Shown: positions 39,892-52,753 of the stretch, piece after piece
Layout: every line of letters starts with the position of its first letter
How positions within the stretch are numbered: the stretch's first letter is position 1
NCBI GenBank assembly: GCA_019022495.1
Contig: JAFEKR010000006.1
Coordinates: 3,100,001 to 3,164,000, forward strand
DNA: 64,000 bases
Source: Epichloe hybrida
Taxonomy: Eukaryota; Ascomycota; Sordariomycetes; Hypocreales; Clavicipitaceae
Direction of reading: 5' to 3'
Translations under genes and position numbers: made by a program
Notes under the pieces: model-generated
Told to the model about the DNA's origin: nothing
Databases searched by the model: none
Seen by the model: the letters and a program-made list of their open reading frames with translations, nothing else

Positions 39892-42800
39892 AAAAAAAAA
39901 CCTGAAAAAAAAACTTGGCAGCTTCACCACGAGCTGACTTGGTCGTCTCAGCCAACTCCAACAACCAGCCACTCGGAAATAGACGCTGGTAAGAAGAATT
40001 TGTGATGACGACAGTTGGCTCGGGGGTCTGTCTTCCTTTGGGGTGAATGGGTCTCCTACACAATTGCACCTTGATATGAAGTCAAGGGAAGCAAAACAAA
40101 AGAAGGCAAGGCACACGACACGAACCACGGCGTTTGATAGAGGGTACAGGGTATTGTCCATTCCTCCTTTCCCCTTCTCATAACTACATGGGCGCGCACA
40201 TGTTGCGCACCCACGGTATTATGTTCGTTTTGTTGACCATGATTATGGGATGTTATCCATGTTTTCTTATGCCACTTACCCCAGTCATTTCTGCAGTATT
40301 CAGAGTTATTCACACATAGGCATCGGCGTGAACACGGCGCCAAAATATTGCAGATGTAATTTGATAGATGACACGGGCAAGAACAAGTCGAGATCAACTT
40401 GCCACGGCCATACTGAGAAGACGGGGGCTTTCTTATAGAGTACTGTAGTTTATATAAAAGTAATTGGCGTTTTGACCAAGCACAAAACCCACTCACTGCC
40501 TCTGCTGACCCTTTGATGCCGGCCTACTAACCAAGCGATGGTAATGAAATTTTGATTCCTTCTGTTTTGCTTTACTAGATGCAAACCTGAATGGATGCTA
40601 TTAATTGCTCTGGGGAAATGGCAAGTGTGAGCCAACACGCAAGGATGTCAGGAAGAAATTCGTGATGGTTCTTCACGAACGTCGCCCTAGCCGCTTACTA
40701 CTGGTTACCGTGTACTTGACGGCAGGTTCCTGATGCCTGAACGACGCACTAATGCTTCAACGGCGACAAGTCGTCGTCAAGCATCTCTGAGCGCCTGGTA
40801 AAAACAAACGCAGCCGGGAAGGAACAATGGTCCACGAGGAGGGGAGGACAAGACGGGTCCTGGACTCCATTCCCCATTCCTGGAGACTGCTGATTTTCAT
40901 ATCGCCGCGTTCCCGCTCCGCTTAATAGTTATATGAATACTTTGTGCATACGTTTTGGAGTCATTCCTGTCCGATCCGAGTACTCTAGCCAGTCCCCCCC
41001 CCCTTTTTGGCCGTAGCATTACCAGGTACGGGACGGTCGTGTCCCGGACGGCTCATGTCATTCATGTGTATGGGCGAAATTCCCCGCCCTAGGTAACGTG
41101 TGGCAGTTACGTATGCCCTTGCCCTTTTTGATATTTTGAATTACAATGATCATTTGACGTTGGGCATACCCCCTGGGGAGGCCAGTTTTCGGCAAACTGC
41201 GGGCTACGGAGGCATTTTCTCATTTATTTTAACAACTTGTTGTGTCTGGGGAAATACGGTCGCATGAGTTCCCGAAAGCAGGATTACTTTTAAGACAAAC
41301 GGTGTAGTCTGCGACAACGGGCCAAAGGGGGGGGGGAGGTAAGGAAAAAGTTCTGGACGAGACGGGGGCTTACTCACACACCCCTTCGGTATGCCCGTGT
41401 ATTTGCTTTCTCAGATGCAGAAATGAAGATCGGTGCCGAAAAGCAAAGATGATGGAAAAAAAAACAAAAAAAAAACAATAACCCATGTTTTTATTTTCCG
41501 TGCGCTTAGCCGACTCAACTCGAATAGGTCGACAAGGCCTGAAACATTGGCCCGTTGGAGGCGTGCGCAGCCGACATGGTGGGCAGACCACATTACGGGA
41601 AACGTGGGAACATGGAATTTTTAATTTTTAATTTTTTTTCTTCTTGTTTTCAGCGGCACAGGGCACGGAGTAGAATAGATAGAATTCTATGTAGTAATTC
41701 CGATGGCGTGGTCCGTGTGTCCGTTCGAGCGTGGTTAACCCCGAAGAGCTACATGTAGCTAGCTGGGTGGTCCGCCCTCGCAAAAGCTGCCAAAAGCGCC
41801 ACCTGCCATGCCATCTGGGGTGGGGGGGGGGGGGGTCTGATGTATGTACATGCCATTTTTTTCTTCTGGGCTTTGCCCCCCCCCCCCCCATTTGTCAATT
41901 TGCAACGGATTTTGTATCGCGGTCTTGTTTCCATGTCGGCCGACGGCGAAAAGCGAATTGCATAGAATTTTTTCCCCGCCCTATTTCGCCGTCCTAAACT
42001 ACCAACACGAACCAGCCCTCCCTCCCTTCCTTTCCTTGCCCACGACGGCACGAAAGGAGGGCCCCCTTATCGGCCCGGAGGTACCTAGAAGAGAAAGTGA
42101 GGAGCGAAGACCGACCCGACCGATGACCCCGACCGACCCGACCCGACTTTAACAGGCGATGACGGCAGAAGCGAGCGGACTTGGCCGATGAGCGCAAAAA
42201 AAAAAGAAACAAAAAAAATCGAAAGGCGGGGGAAACTGGGAACAAAAAAAAAACCCCCCGAGGTCGGGAACGGTACCCATTCCGAAAAATGTCGGGCCAG
42301 GAAAAAATGTACCGAGTACGGATTACATGGCAAATTGCCAGAAAAACCGTCCCGATTCCCCTTGCTGTCGGCACAGTGTGTCTTGCGTCTCGGACAGTGC
42401 AGATGGGTGCCCCGGGCATGATGACCTGGGAGAACGGTGAAAGCAGGAGGGGAAGGGGCCTATGTACACACGCACCAGCCTCGTCATCCCTCGTCTGCTT
42501 GCTTTGCTGTGTGGTTGCTCTCTTCTTCAATTGCGCAGAGGAACATGGTCCTGGATCACGGAGGCGCCCCCAGTAGTCTGCGCGGATGCCGCAGCACAAA
42601 ACAAGCAGGAGGCGGGCGTGCGTGCGGGTGACTATGTATCTACACCAGCCTTCCTGGTCCATCTAGCAACATGATCTTATCAAAGTTGGAGCTAGATTTG
42701 ATATTCGTCTCCTCTAGACATGACCATGACCTATTCTCCGTAGGTACTTGTATGTAGCTGTGCTTTGAACTAGGCTAACGAGCCGGATGCCACCGTCTCA

Positions 42801-45800
42801 GGGGGTGATGATCTCAAAGGGGAGGGTCGCTATTGTATGCCAGCCAGCATCATGGGGGTGTTCCAAGTAAATTCAAGATTGGGGGGGGGGGAGGTTATTT
42901 GTAATCGACCATGTTTCCGGATGCGTTGCGTTGCGTTGCGACGGCCGCGGTCTTATTCGCAGCGAAGGGAGGGAAGGCAAAAAAAAAAAAAAAAAAAAAA
43001 ACATTGCGAAAAGTCTGCCAGAGGTCAATGCTACATGGCCCTGTGGCTGAGAATGCTCTCTCACGCGCGCGCGATCTAAAGCAAGCATCTCACAAGGCTT
43101 GGAGTATTGGAGTCGTGGAGGGATAGATGTACCGTGGGGGAAATCGTACATGGGAAGCATCCCTCACGGTAACTCGTTACTCCTTGCTTGGCATTATCTA
43201 TTCCACAACTTTAGGGGCGACGAGCCCCGGCTCTGGTTGGCACCGTCTAGAGAGCCAGAAAGTTTTGATTTGTACTTGCCACAGTCTTCCGAATGGATGA
43301 GCTTGTAGGCATGTGCTAGCTGGGTTGCGTTATACATTCAAACATTACAGCCACCCAACTTAAGCAGGTGGTGTCACTGTTGACTTGCCATTTATTCCCT
43401 CTACATGTACACAGTATCGTATCATCCCCAATGATATGACTCTCCTGCGGCTTAGCATCAGCGAGGGGTCCAGACGAAAGTGACGATCCATCCCCCTGCC
43501 GACGAAACTATGCATGTATAATGACGTCCTGAACATGGCTCATTTGACCTCGAGCAGTGCCGACAAGGGTAACTAACGGGTCTTGAATTTGAGCGGCCCT
43601 AGTGCCGTTGTCATTGATGGTTGGATCGTCGGCCCGTCAGGGGCAGGCAGCTGAGCTAGTCTTGCACAAGCTCTGCTTTGAGGCTGAGTTTGTTCAACTC
43701 TTTGTTCAACTCGGGTGATTTACACAGGGATGTAGAGGCAGCCGACCCGAGCTTTTGAGTGCCGTTCTAGCAAGTTCATGACTTGTCCAGCAGCACAAAT
43801 GAGGACACTGATAAGACCACCTTCCTCAGTGGGTTTTCGCAGTGGAATAATATTCTCACTCTATAATCATGAGACTCAGAACCCAGCCGCGACCCGGCAT
43901 GCTTGGGATAGTATAGTCGACCGCTGGAAGGTTATGGAGGCCTAGCCAACAGGCCTCTGCCTACTATTGCCTGCAGGAACGGTGACAGAAAAGAATACCA
44001 GCTAGCTAGGGAGAAATCTCAGACACTTGGCGCGAATTTAAAAGGCTTGTAAGTAGTGCGAGTGTGGAGAGTTCTACCATGCGAAGGTAGGTCTGTCTGT
44101 CTGTGTGTATAAATCTACTCGACAGGGAGGAAGTAAGCTCATGGGCTATTAGCAGGGAAACAAGGGAGACAGGGACTGGGATGAACAAGGACCTTATATT
44201 ACTAGGAACTTGTATAGAAACGGATACGTTCTTTTGTAGCACTGCATGATACCCTATGCATTCTCCCCGTGACTCTCTACTACTAACAGCACACGCAGCT
44301 GCTGGAGAAGAACGAAGGAGTGAGATATGTAGACTTGTAAAATGATTCAGGGATGTCGAGATGGGCGATTTCGTGCCTTCTAGTCAGACTAGTCGGACTA
44401 CCCACCGCGCCCTTCCAACCACGAGTTATGGATGGGGTCGTACTGGAACGGGAGGAACGTTAGTGTTGATGGCTCCCTAAGAAGCACTGCAACCACTGTC
44501 AAGCGCGCGCCTGAAAACGAGGCAGAAAAAGAGCTCGATTTTTCTCAACACTCGATTGTTTTTCCCGCTTCTCACGGTGCCTAGTGAGGTTTTGGGAAAG
44601 CGTCGCGGTCAGCACCAGTGACTGCCAAGGAGCTTCACAGATCTTGTCTTTCGAATGGCAGCAGAGGGTGTCATTGGCATTTAAATTCAAATGACGTCGC
44701 ACCCCGCGAGAAAAAGCTTGTCCACCCTCGGAACACATGACTTTTGAAAAAGAAAAAAAAGAACAGTCATGTTTGGTCGAGAGTGCTCTCTGTTTGAAAT
44801 CAATCGAGGGATAGGGACAAGACACGCTTGAGGTAAGAGACTGGTCTGAAAATCGATATTTGAACCTCCGTATTTCCAAACCGCAATAATCAGAGGAAGC
44901 GCAGTCGTTCTGAAAAGAGCTGTTTGAGTCGCTCCTTCCTTGTTTTCTAGATGAGCGCCCCCCCCCCCCCCCTTTCAATGTGGCCTCGGCCAATGACTGA
45001 CTGCAGCATGAACAAAAAAAGAGAAATAATGATGGAATCCCACCAAGTCACAAGTCGCGTCACGACATGGTAAAGCTTTGGCAGTCGATGGCTTGCGAGG
45101 CTGTCGTGAATCAAAGTCAACTGGTGGCTGGAGCTCTGACCTTGATGGGGTGGGCGCAAGTGAGCTTGACCTTGGAGTTGACGTTCGCTTCGGCAGCCCC
45201 ATGATTCTTCTTCTTTCTTTTTCTTCTCGGTCGAATGTTGATATTTTCGAAAACGCTGGCTGCCGCATGTTGTTCAACGTGCCAGGTTGAGACATCGAGA
45301 CCCTATCAGCTTGTGCGACGTCCAATACCAATACTGATCGAATTCCATGTGGCATTTGTCGTACAAAGTCAACCACCACGCCACCACCACCCACCCACCT
45401 GATATCCAGGTCAAACGGTTTAGTGTGGACATGGGTTCACGCATTCCATGGATCCACTGCGCGAGGTGAGATCTGTGCTTGCTTCCACACGTGGAGGACG
45501 ATTGTCAGGCACACGCCACACCCCATGGTAGCTCGAAGACTTTTTGCTCGATGCCCTCGAGCTCCTGATGGCCGGCTTCAACGCGTTGATGGGTTTGTCA
45601 AGCATTCATGACAAATTTTCCCCAAGGAGGCCAAGGAGGCGCTCCAATACTTGATCAAAGGGCGAGACGAGGATTCCGATACCTGCGTTCCATGCATCTA
45701 TCTGGGCCGACTCCAAGGCAACACGGAGTAATAGGGATGATATCAAGACACTGACTGGCATTCGGTTTTGGACTTATCTCCCCACAAGTTGCGCCGCAGG

Positions 45801-46190
45801 CGGATGGCGGCTACTAGTCTCAGTGCGGCGCTAGCATCGAGCGGCGACGAGCGCAGGGCATCGGCATCGGCACCACCAACAGATGAAATTCACGCTAATA
45901 ATGGAGCAGCAAGATGATGGGGGCTGGCGCGTAGCACCCACGAGCACCCACGAACACCCACGAGCAAGCACTGTACGCGTTTGAAATTATCGTGAGAGGA
46001 ACGAGTGAGTCATGCCAACTTGTATGAGGGCTTTTGGGGCCGAGATGGTCCCGACAACTTATCATACTGCCGGTCCAAGGTCGGCCTCCATTGGTCTGAG
46101 CAATCACATCGCCGATGCGCTGTTCATTTACTTCAGACATGTCCTCACGAACGACAAACTGATGATTCAACACTTGAAGACCTCCCCTTG

Positions 46191-46222
46191 TCCAAGCCAC
46201 TGCGGCTTGACAGTGGCTTGGA
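46191..46222. repeat. Perfect 12-bp inverted repeat, 8-nt loop
   Basis: TCCAAGCCACTG (46191-46202) pairs fully with CAGTGGCTTGGA (46211-46222) around an 8-nt loop, in non-coding DNA. Confidence 0.9.
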
Positions 46223-46721
46223 AGTGGAGTTGACTTACGGATTACTGTGAACTGAAATGTGCTAGAAGCCGACATGAGCCGACATGCTTTGCCGACCACG
46301 TCACAAGTCAGTCTGCAATCGCTGTGCTGGGTGGGGCCTGAGCAGCGATCGATCCAAGCCAATCCCGACGTATGTAGTAGGGACAGAGGTGCAGCCAAAA
46401 AGTCTGTGCAGACCCAAAACATAACGCGTATGTACATACATGTATGTATGTACGGCGGGCGGCTTTTTGATGCGACTAGTGACGAAACGAGGAAAGCCGA
46501 CGCAAAAACAAAAAAGGTGCCTGGTAATACGATCCCGACACAACGCTGTCAGTGACACCGATTGATGTCGGGTCAGTCAGTTAGCTTGATGGGAAATGAT
46601 CCGCTGCTGACCAAAGGACACGTCTACGATCTGTAGCCGAATACCACACACCAAGGTTGCTGTGTCGGAGCAATTGGCCCTTTGGTATTATAACCCCTGG
46701 ATGATCTTGCACGACCAGAAG

Positions 46722-46733
46722 CCCCACGTGGGG
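46722..46733. promoter_or_regulatory. CCCCACGTGGGG palindrome with E-box core
   Basis: A 12-bp perfect palindrome centred on CACGTG, a core bound by bHLH factors such as Cbf1 or Pho4 in yeasts. It is isolated in the gene-poor region, about 6 kb before CON7. Confidence 0.4.
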
Positions 46734-48080
46734 TAGCTATTAACATTTCTCTACATAGAGGGTAGAGCCATTTGGAAATGTAGGAGTACTAATAATAAAA
46801 ATCATTATTAATACCAAGTACAGCTTGTGTAAGTGATGCAGCTCTTTCCAACTTGGGCAATTGTTTAATTGATTTTTATTTTTATTTTTATTTTTCTGCT
46901 TATTGGTCGTGCCTGGCCAATGCCTTGGATTTGTGAACACATCAGAGATGATAGTATAATGCAAGTATTGTAGTATAAGCTAGGCGTGTATAAGAAGTGC
47001 CGCCAATCCGGATAATTTAATTGGATAAAAACCCCTGTCGGTACGCGATTTGTGGCCTTGGCGGCACCAAAGAGATTGGAGATAGATCCATCCCCATGGT
47101 TAGCTGGGCTGAGTGATCTCTGCAACGAGCTGCAGCCACCTCAGGCCCACAAGCCGAACGCTGACCCGACCCGATGAGGTCTGATCCGTCCTTGTTGTTC
47201 CAAGTTCCAACACAGGAATTGGGCCAAGTTGTCGCGTACGCTAAACTAGACCCTGTTGTTGGGTATTCCATCCCGCCCGCCGAAATGGAAAGAGGGCTTT
47301 CGATTTTCGGTATTCCTGTCCCGGGCCCGCTAGACTCGCAAGCAAGGGCGGGAGGAGACTTATCGACGTTGAAGGTTGGCCAAGCCACAACGGATTACAA
47401 CGGACTGCAACAGTACATGTAACTACTGACCAGGAGTGGATATGGATCTGTGTGCTGGCATATCGATAATTCAACCGCGCGTTGTGTTACCTCGGTGATT
47501 TTCTGGCCGTGATTGCGCTTGGCAGGCAGATGGATGAAGAAACGAAAAAAGGCTTGCCGGAAATCGGACTTGTGACTTGTTTTCCAGCGCTCTCCCCCCC
47601 TACCTGGTTGTGGGCGTGGGCTGGATTGCAGGCAGGGCAGGGCAGGGCACACATGTACCAACACGTACAGTGCAGCAGCTGTGCTCGGCCACCGGCTTTG
47701 TCCCCTTATCACATTGACTTGCCCTGATACCGCCGATACTCTGAGAAACGAGAACGCGACTGCTCGTGCTTCTTCTACCAACATCCTCTCGAGATCTGTT
47801 GTCTTGTCTCGGACTTCTCCGCATCGGGCTTCAGGTCGGTCATCAACGAAACCTCCTCCCCCCCCACACCTGCAGCAACCACAGTGCATCCCTTACCCGA
47901 GTTCTCCTGTTCCGTTCTTGTTGTTCTGATATCACACGAGTCCTGCTCACACATGTACTACTCGTCTCTTGCCCTACCCTGCATTGTATGTGATTTGTAC
48001 CTATTTCGAGGCCTGAACATGCGGCAGGCAACTCCTTGACAACTTGAACTCCACAAACCCACACGTCCACACGTCCACAC

Positions 48081-48119
48081 GCTTGGGCCAGGAACGCAAG
48101 AAACGGTCCTGGCCCAAGC
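48081..48119. repeat. Perfect 13-bp GC-rich inverted repeat, 13-nt loop
   Basis: GCTTGGGCCAGGA (48081-48093) is the exact reverse complement of TCCTGGCCCAAGC (48107-48119). The pairing stops at C-C on both flanks. Confidence 0.92.
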
Positions 48120-51100
48120 CCGAGGGCCACTAGAGGCTGAATGTCCAGTTCTCGTGCAACCCAAACTAGCGCGTCCGCATGAACCCAACGTGCTGGGCCC
48201 TAATAACTTATAACACCGGGCAAAAAAAAACGTGCCAATAGAGAGAGACATTGTCCACTGTGAATTGGCGCCAACGTGGACGACGTGGACGACGTGGACG
48301 ACGTCTGCTCACACAAAGGTCTTCTATAGCAGCAGATGCATCTCACTGCCGCTTGGAAGATACATCTTTGACGACGACCGACATGCAGCATCTTTTACGC
48401 TTGTACTCATCATTGCAAGGATGAGATGAGGCTCACATCGCCTCTCCATTTCTTCCGACGGAACCAAGAGAACAACGTAGCGGATGTACCATGACGCTGA
48501 CCATGAAGAACCGTCTTGTCCACTGTGCTTCTCCTGCCACACTGAAGGCTTCTTTTTCTCTGGTTTGAACCGCAATCCCCTGATCGAATTGATCCCCCGT
48601 TCCGGGCATCTGCTCCGGCGTTCATGACAAAAAGGGCCTTTGGAGTGGTCGACCCCCCTCCCCTCCCCTGTCACTCCCCCTGTCACTCCACCAGATGAAT
48701 GGACAAGGATGACAAGGATGCGAAAAGCCAGTGGCAATCAGCCTCACGCCCTCCTCAGCCTCCTTGTCTCTGAGACTGAGGAGGCTGAGCACGAGAAAAA
48801 AAATCAAAAAATCGATTGGGGCGCACCATTGTTGCTGTGCGTGGTATTTCAAGCGGATTCATTCGTGCCTCAGCCATCAATCAACACATTGCTCCAAAGA
48901 CAGAATGGGCCATGCTGTCATCATCATGTTCAACGCCTCTGCATGGACCGTCTGGGGCAGTCACTGCCAAGTCAAGTCAGTCTGGGGTCCCATTAGGGTA
49001 ATGCTTGCTGTGTCATGTTCGGCACGCAGCGAGCCATCTTGCCATTCAGTTGATTAGTCGGGCTGTTTCGACGAGTCCACCCCGAGTGTCACCCGTGGAG
49101 TCCGAAATCCCAGTGAGATCCCCCATCCCTCGAATCCCTTTGGGCACCAGTTGATATGGAGTGCTGGATGTGATGTAATGCAAGAATCATCATCCATCAT
49201 CCATCATCCACCAAGGTTCTTCTGCAATTTCAGCTTCCAAGGCCGGCGGGTGCGAAAGCGGCGTCGTCACCCTTGGCCGTGGGGCGATCGGCTCCGACAA
49301 GCAGGCGAATGACGAGCAGGAGAACTCCGTTGGAAAACGAGATGCCATTGTGAATCACGGCTTCCTTTTTCTGGCGACCCAATGATGGCTCTTGACGGCA
49401 ATCAAAGGTCCGGTCCTGTGACTCCTGTTGGTTCCAGCAGTCAGCGGGTACTCGATCGATTGAGGCCAGCGCAAGTCATCTGAGATGGTCAACTGCGTTT
49501 TGCTCAGGGGGTCAACTGTTGCCACGATGAAATGCAATTTTTGCACACTGGTCGTCTATGCAGCCGGTACGTTATGGAAGTGGAAATATTCCCGTCGAGG
49601 CTTCATTGACCCAGAGCGTGAAGATTCAGGAACCCCAAAACAATACCAATACCAATAATAAATCAGTGCATTGCAAGTCGCCACGCACAGCCCTTCCTTC
49701 TGGGATCATCACGTCGGCCAGCAGATGAACTCCGAAAAGGCCTTCTCCGCCACCAATTTTTCCTTTCAGACCCTGGTGAAGCCCGAATGGAACCACAGAG
49801 AGCGGAGGGACCCAGGGGGGGGGGGGAGGGGTGTCTGGGCTGCCTGGATCATACATAATACCTATGTACATGTAGACGCCGAGTTCTGCTCGCAGGAGTC
49901 CAGAACAGAAGTACCATTTTGTCCGCCTTCCAACAGCCTGGGTCAAATTTCACTCGAGACACCCCATCTTGCTGAAGTCCAATCCAACAGACGACTGAAT
50001 CTCTCTCTGCGGCTCATCCGCGCTGCATGCACCACCACCGCTTCAAATGTTTGCCTCCTGAGTTGCCAGCCAGCAGCGCCAGCGCCAAGCCCAGCCAGCC
50101 CAGCCCATCCAGCCCAGCCCAGCCATCAATCTCACCTCCATCTCCTTGTCGTCGGCGTCGTCGGCGTCGTCGGCCTTGTCGTCGGTGTCGCCGTCTACAA
50201 CCTTCGCCGAGCAGGCACATTTCAGTCCTGTAAATTCTTCTTCTTCCAAATCAGTTTCCCTTTTTGTCACGCCCCCTTTTCGGCTACCTTTGCTTACATG
50301 CCCCTTGCTTGCTTTTGGCCACTCGCCTTTTGATGTCATTATTCTCGAGACCCCTTCGTTCACCACCAACCTATGTGCTGGGGTCCAGAACCGATCCCCA
50401 AGGGTCAGTCGAGTCAGCTGGACGGAAAGCACGGTGGTGTACATTAAGAGGACGGAGTCCGGAGTAGGATACGAAAGGATTATCAGAGATCTCTTCGGGC
50501 TGACGCGATACAAAATTCCCCCGTGCTAGATTTTTGTGCAACATGCAGCCCCGGCACCCCCAAAAACGGTCATGATTGATTCGTGCCGCTTCAATGGCTA
50601 CGTGAGGAAAAGGAAAAAAAACAAAGGTCACGGCCGTCCGAACGAAAGTCAACCAACTTCGCGTCAGCTTTCCGGTTACATGATGGGATCCCCAGCCGTG
50701 TTCATGCCTCCTCTCCCCATGATGCCGGATCGCCAGCTTTACCATCTCCATTTTCGCTTCCTTGTTTTTATGTTGGCGCTACTGCGGAAATAACCCGATT
50801 CTTCGCATCAGCGCACACGCCCCCTCGTCCCCACTTCGCCCCCCCCCCCCCTTCTCCCCCAATGCCTGCCTGCTTATTTTGAAAGACTTGTGTGAGACGA
50901 TGCAGACAGCGAGACAACGAGGCAAAAACACAATCGTAATGAACGCTGTCCTGTCAATGACTTTGCCGCATAGCAGATAGAGAGATTTTGCCGTTCAATT
51001 TTGCATCATCAAGCCCATCGCAACCACTTGGGAAGTCTGTCATTGCCTTGTCTCCTGCTTGTTCGCAGATGCCTGTCTCCCCCCCCCCCCACATCCTGCA

Positions 51101-51190
51101 CCCTGCATGCCTGCACCGCACCTTCTGGCTTGTTCGTCACGTTACCTGCCATGTCGCTGCCCTGTCGTTTGCCCTGTCGTTTGCCGGTAG

Positions 51191-51232
51191 CCTGCCCACT
51201 GCCTGCCTGCCTGCCCTGCCTGCCTGCCTGTC
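51191..51232. repeat. TGCC tetranucleotide array
   Basis: About nine TGCC units with one interruption lie in the CON7 upstream region, preceded by a CCTGTCGTTTG unit repeated near 51160-51185. Confidence 0.85.
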
Positions 51233-52753
51233 CGACAGAAGCTGGGACCGAACGAACCTGCGGTGGCAGCGCTTCAGCGCTTGAGCAGCCAGTGACCAGG
51301 GGGAGGAGCCTTCTAGCCCCAGGTCACCGTCCAGTTAGTTACAGTGGGGTATGCACAGAGCACCAGACTTGACTCCTTACCTGACCTGACATAAACCCGG
51401 CCGCGACTTTGAATATTTTTCAATAACCTCTTCCACCCGTGCTCGCTACACGCGTGTTTAGTCAACAGACAACGATTCGCATTGTTACGCCATATCTGCG
51501 CTCTATCTTTCGACCATTTTCAGATCCGCTTTGCTGCTTGGTATTACGCGCAGGGCGACGCTCAGTTGCGGAGTTCGTCTACTTTCCTTTCCCGTCGTTA
51601 ATTTGCCCCGTCGCCAGAGGACGGTTTAAAAAAAAAAAAAAAAAAACTCTGCGGTCCCGCACTGCTCGCTCAGTCAACAATACCGCACGCAAATCTGCAA
51701 CTTCAATTCTTCGTCGCCACGTCAACTTCAGTCACGTAACTTTGAATGGCCTGGCACTACTGGCAACTCACATACACGCACAACAACGTCGACAACACCA
51801 GACCTTTCCGGTAGGTAGGCTAGGCTAGGCTAGGCTGCTTGCTGTCCAGGCCGCTCCTCCTCCACTGCCCGGAATCGGCTTTCTTGGATTGGTGTTGTTT
51901 CTGTCGGTCCGTATTCCGCACTGACTGACTCTTCATCAAAAAAGTCAGAGTTCAATCCATCGCAAGACAGAGACTTTTTGCATTCCCCCCCCCCCCCCCC
52001 CACCCTCTTCTCCCTGGCTCCCTCCCCCTCCTCCCACGATCCCAGCAGGTTCCCAGCAAGTCCCGTCTTGAGTCAGGCGCTAAACTCAGTTGGAATTGGG
52101 CGCTCGGCAGAGCCCACAATCGATACTGCACTATTTTAGTGTCGTGCTCCGCAATCTAGTCCAAGAGCCATCTTAGCCCCCTTGACTTTTACTTCTGATC
52201 GTGGGCGAGCGCAAACATCCTTAGGCCCCGTCTTTAGCAAAGTTCCGCAACCCAAGACTCGGCCTAGTTCCTGGAGCCGTCAAGCCTTCGGGCTCATAAA
52301 CCTGCATTTGGCCGCTTGTTCTGGCGCGTCCACTAGCACCAACACTACTTCGACCACGATCTTTGTTACCTCGTCGGCAGGCTACTTTGGATTCAGACAT
52401 ATACATAATTCTGAATTTGCTATCAGAGCTATTGTTTAACTGGATAACTCAATTATTGAGAGCATACGTTATCCACGCCGAGTCCTTCATTGGTCGGTCA
52501 TCTGCATCTTACAACGGCCCGTCAATCATCTCGGAACGAACGACTGGACCTTTCCCGGGCTAAGCTGGATTAGTCAAGAGCTATTCGCTGCTACGGGTTG
52601 TTGAGACATTCGAGAGTCGCGAATCTACGCATTGCACGGTCTTCGTCGGGCCTTTTGTTTACCTCTGTTTGCACCCATTGTCTGTTCACGACATTGAATG
52701 CACATTGTTTTGGCCAGAAAACTTAGACGAAGCCGCCTCTTCCTCACAGCTTC

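Larger units (their letters stand above)
39892..52753. other. 12.9-kb gene-poor region upstream of CON7
   Basis: I find no reading frame with a recognisable domain, conserved splice pattern or plausible codon use. The longest open frames (41994-42662 minus, 49671-50333 plus, 47395-47889 minus) are rich in Pro/Ser/Arg and broken by homopolymers. Contents include ten G or C runs of 10-17 nt, A runs (42979-43001, 51628-51646), five TACATGTA palindromes (41750, 43402, 46437, 47414, 49867), hairpins (46191-46222, 48081-48119), a CCCCACGTGGGG palindrome (46722-46733), and short tandem arrays at 45935-45966, 48274-48304, 49187-49211, 50146-50195 and 51191-51232. The base composition is not AT-rich, so it does not look like RIP-mutated transposons. 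It probably carries long regulatory and leader sequence of CON7, which is inference. Confidence 0.6.

Noticed and set aside
41994..42662. 222-codon open frame on the minus strand
   Set aside because: Low-complexity, Arg/Ser/Phe-rich, crosses A and T runs, and has no recognisable domain; chance frame in GC-balanced DNA.
43028..43110. tRNA-like stretch (GTGGCTGAG)
   Set aside because: No matching B-box or acceptor stem; the resemblance is limited to one short segment.
49671..50333. 220-codon open frame on the plus strand
   Set aside because: Made largely of translated simple repeats (GTCGTCGGC and CAGCC units) with no family resemblance.
39892..52753. RIP-degraded transposon as explanation of the gene-poor region
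   Set aside because: Base composition is balanced and GC-run-rich, without the AT skew that repeat-induced point mutation leaves, and no transposase-like fragment was recognised.
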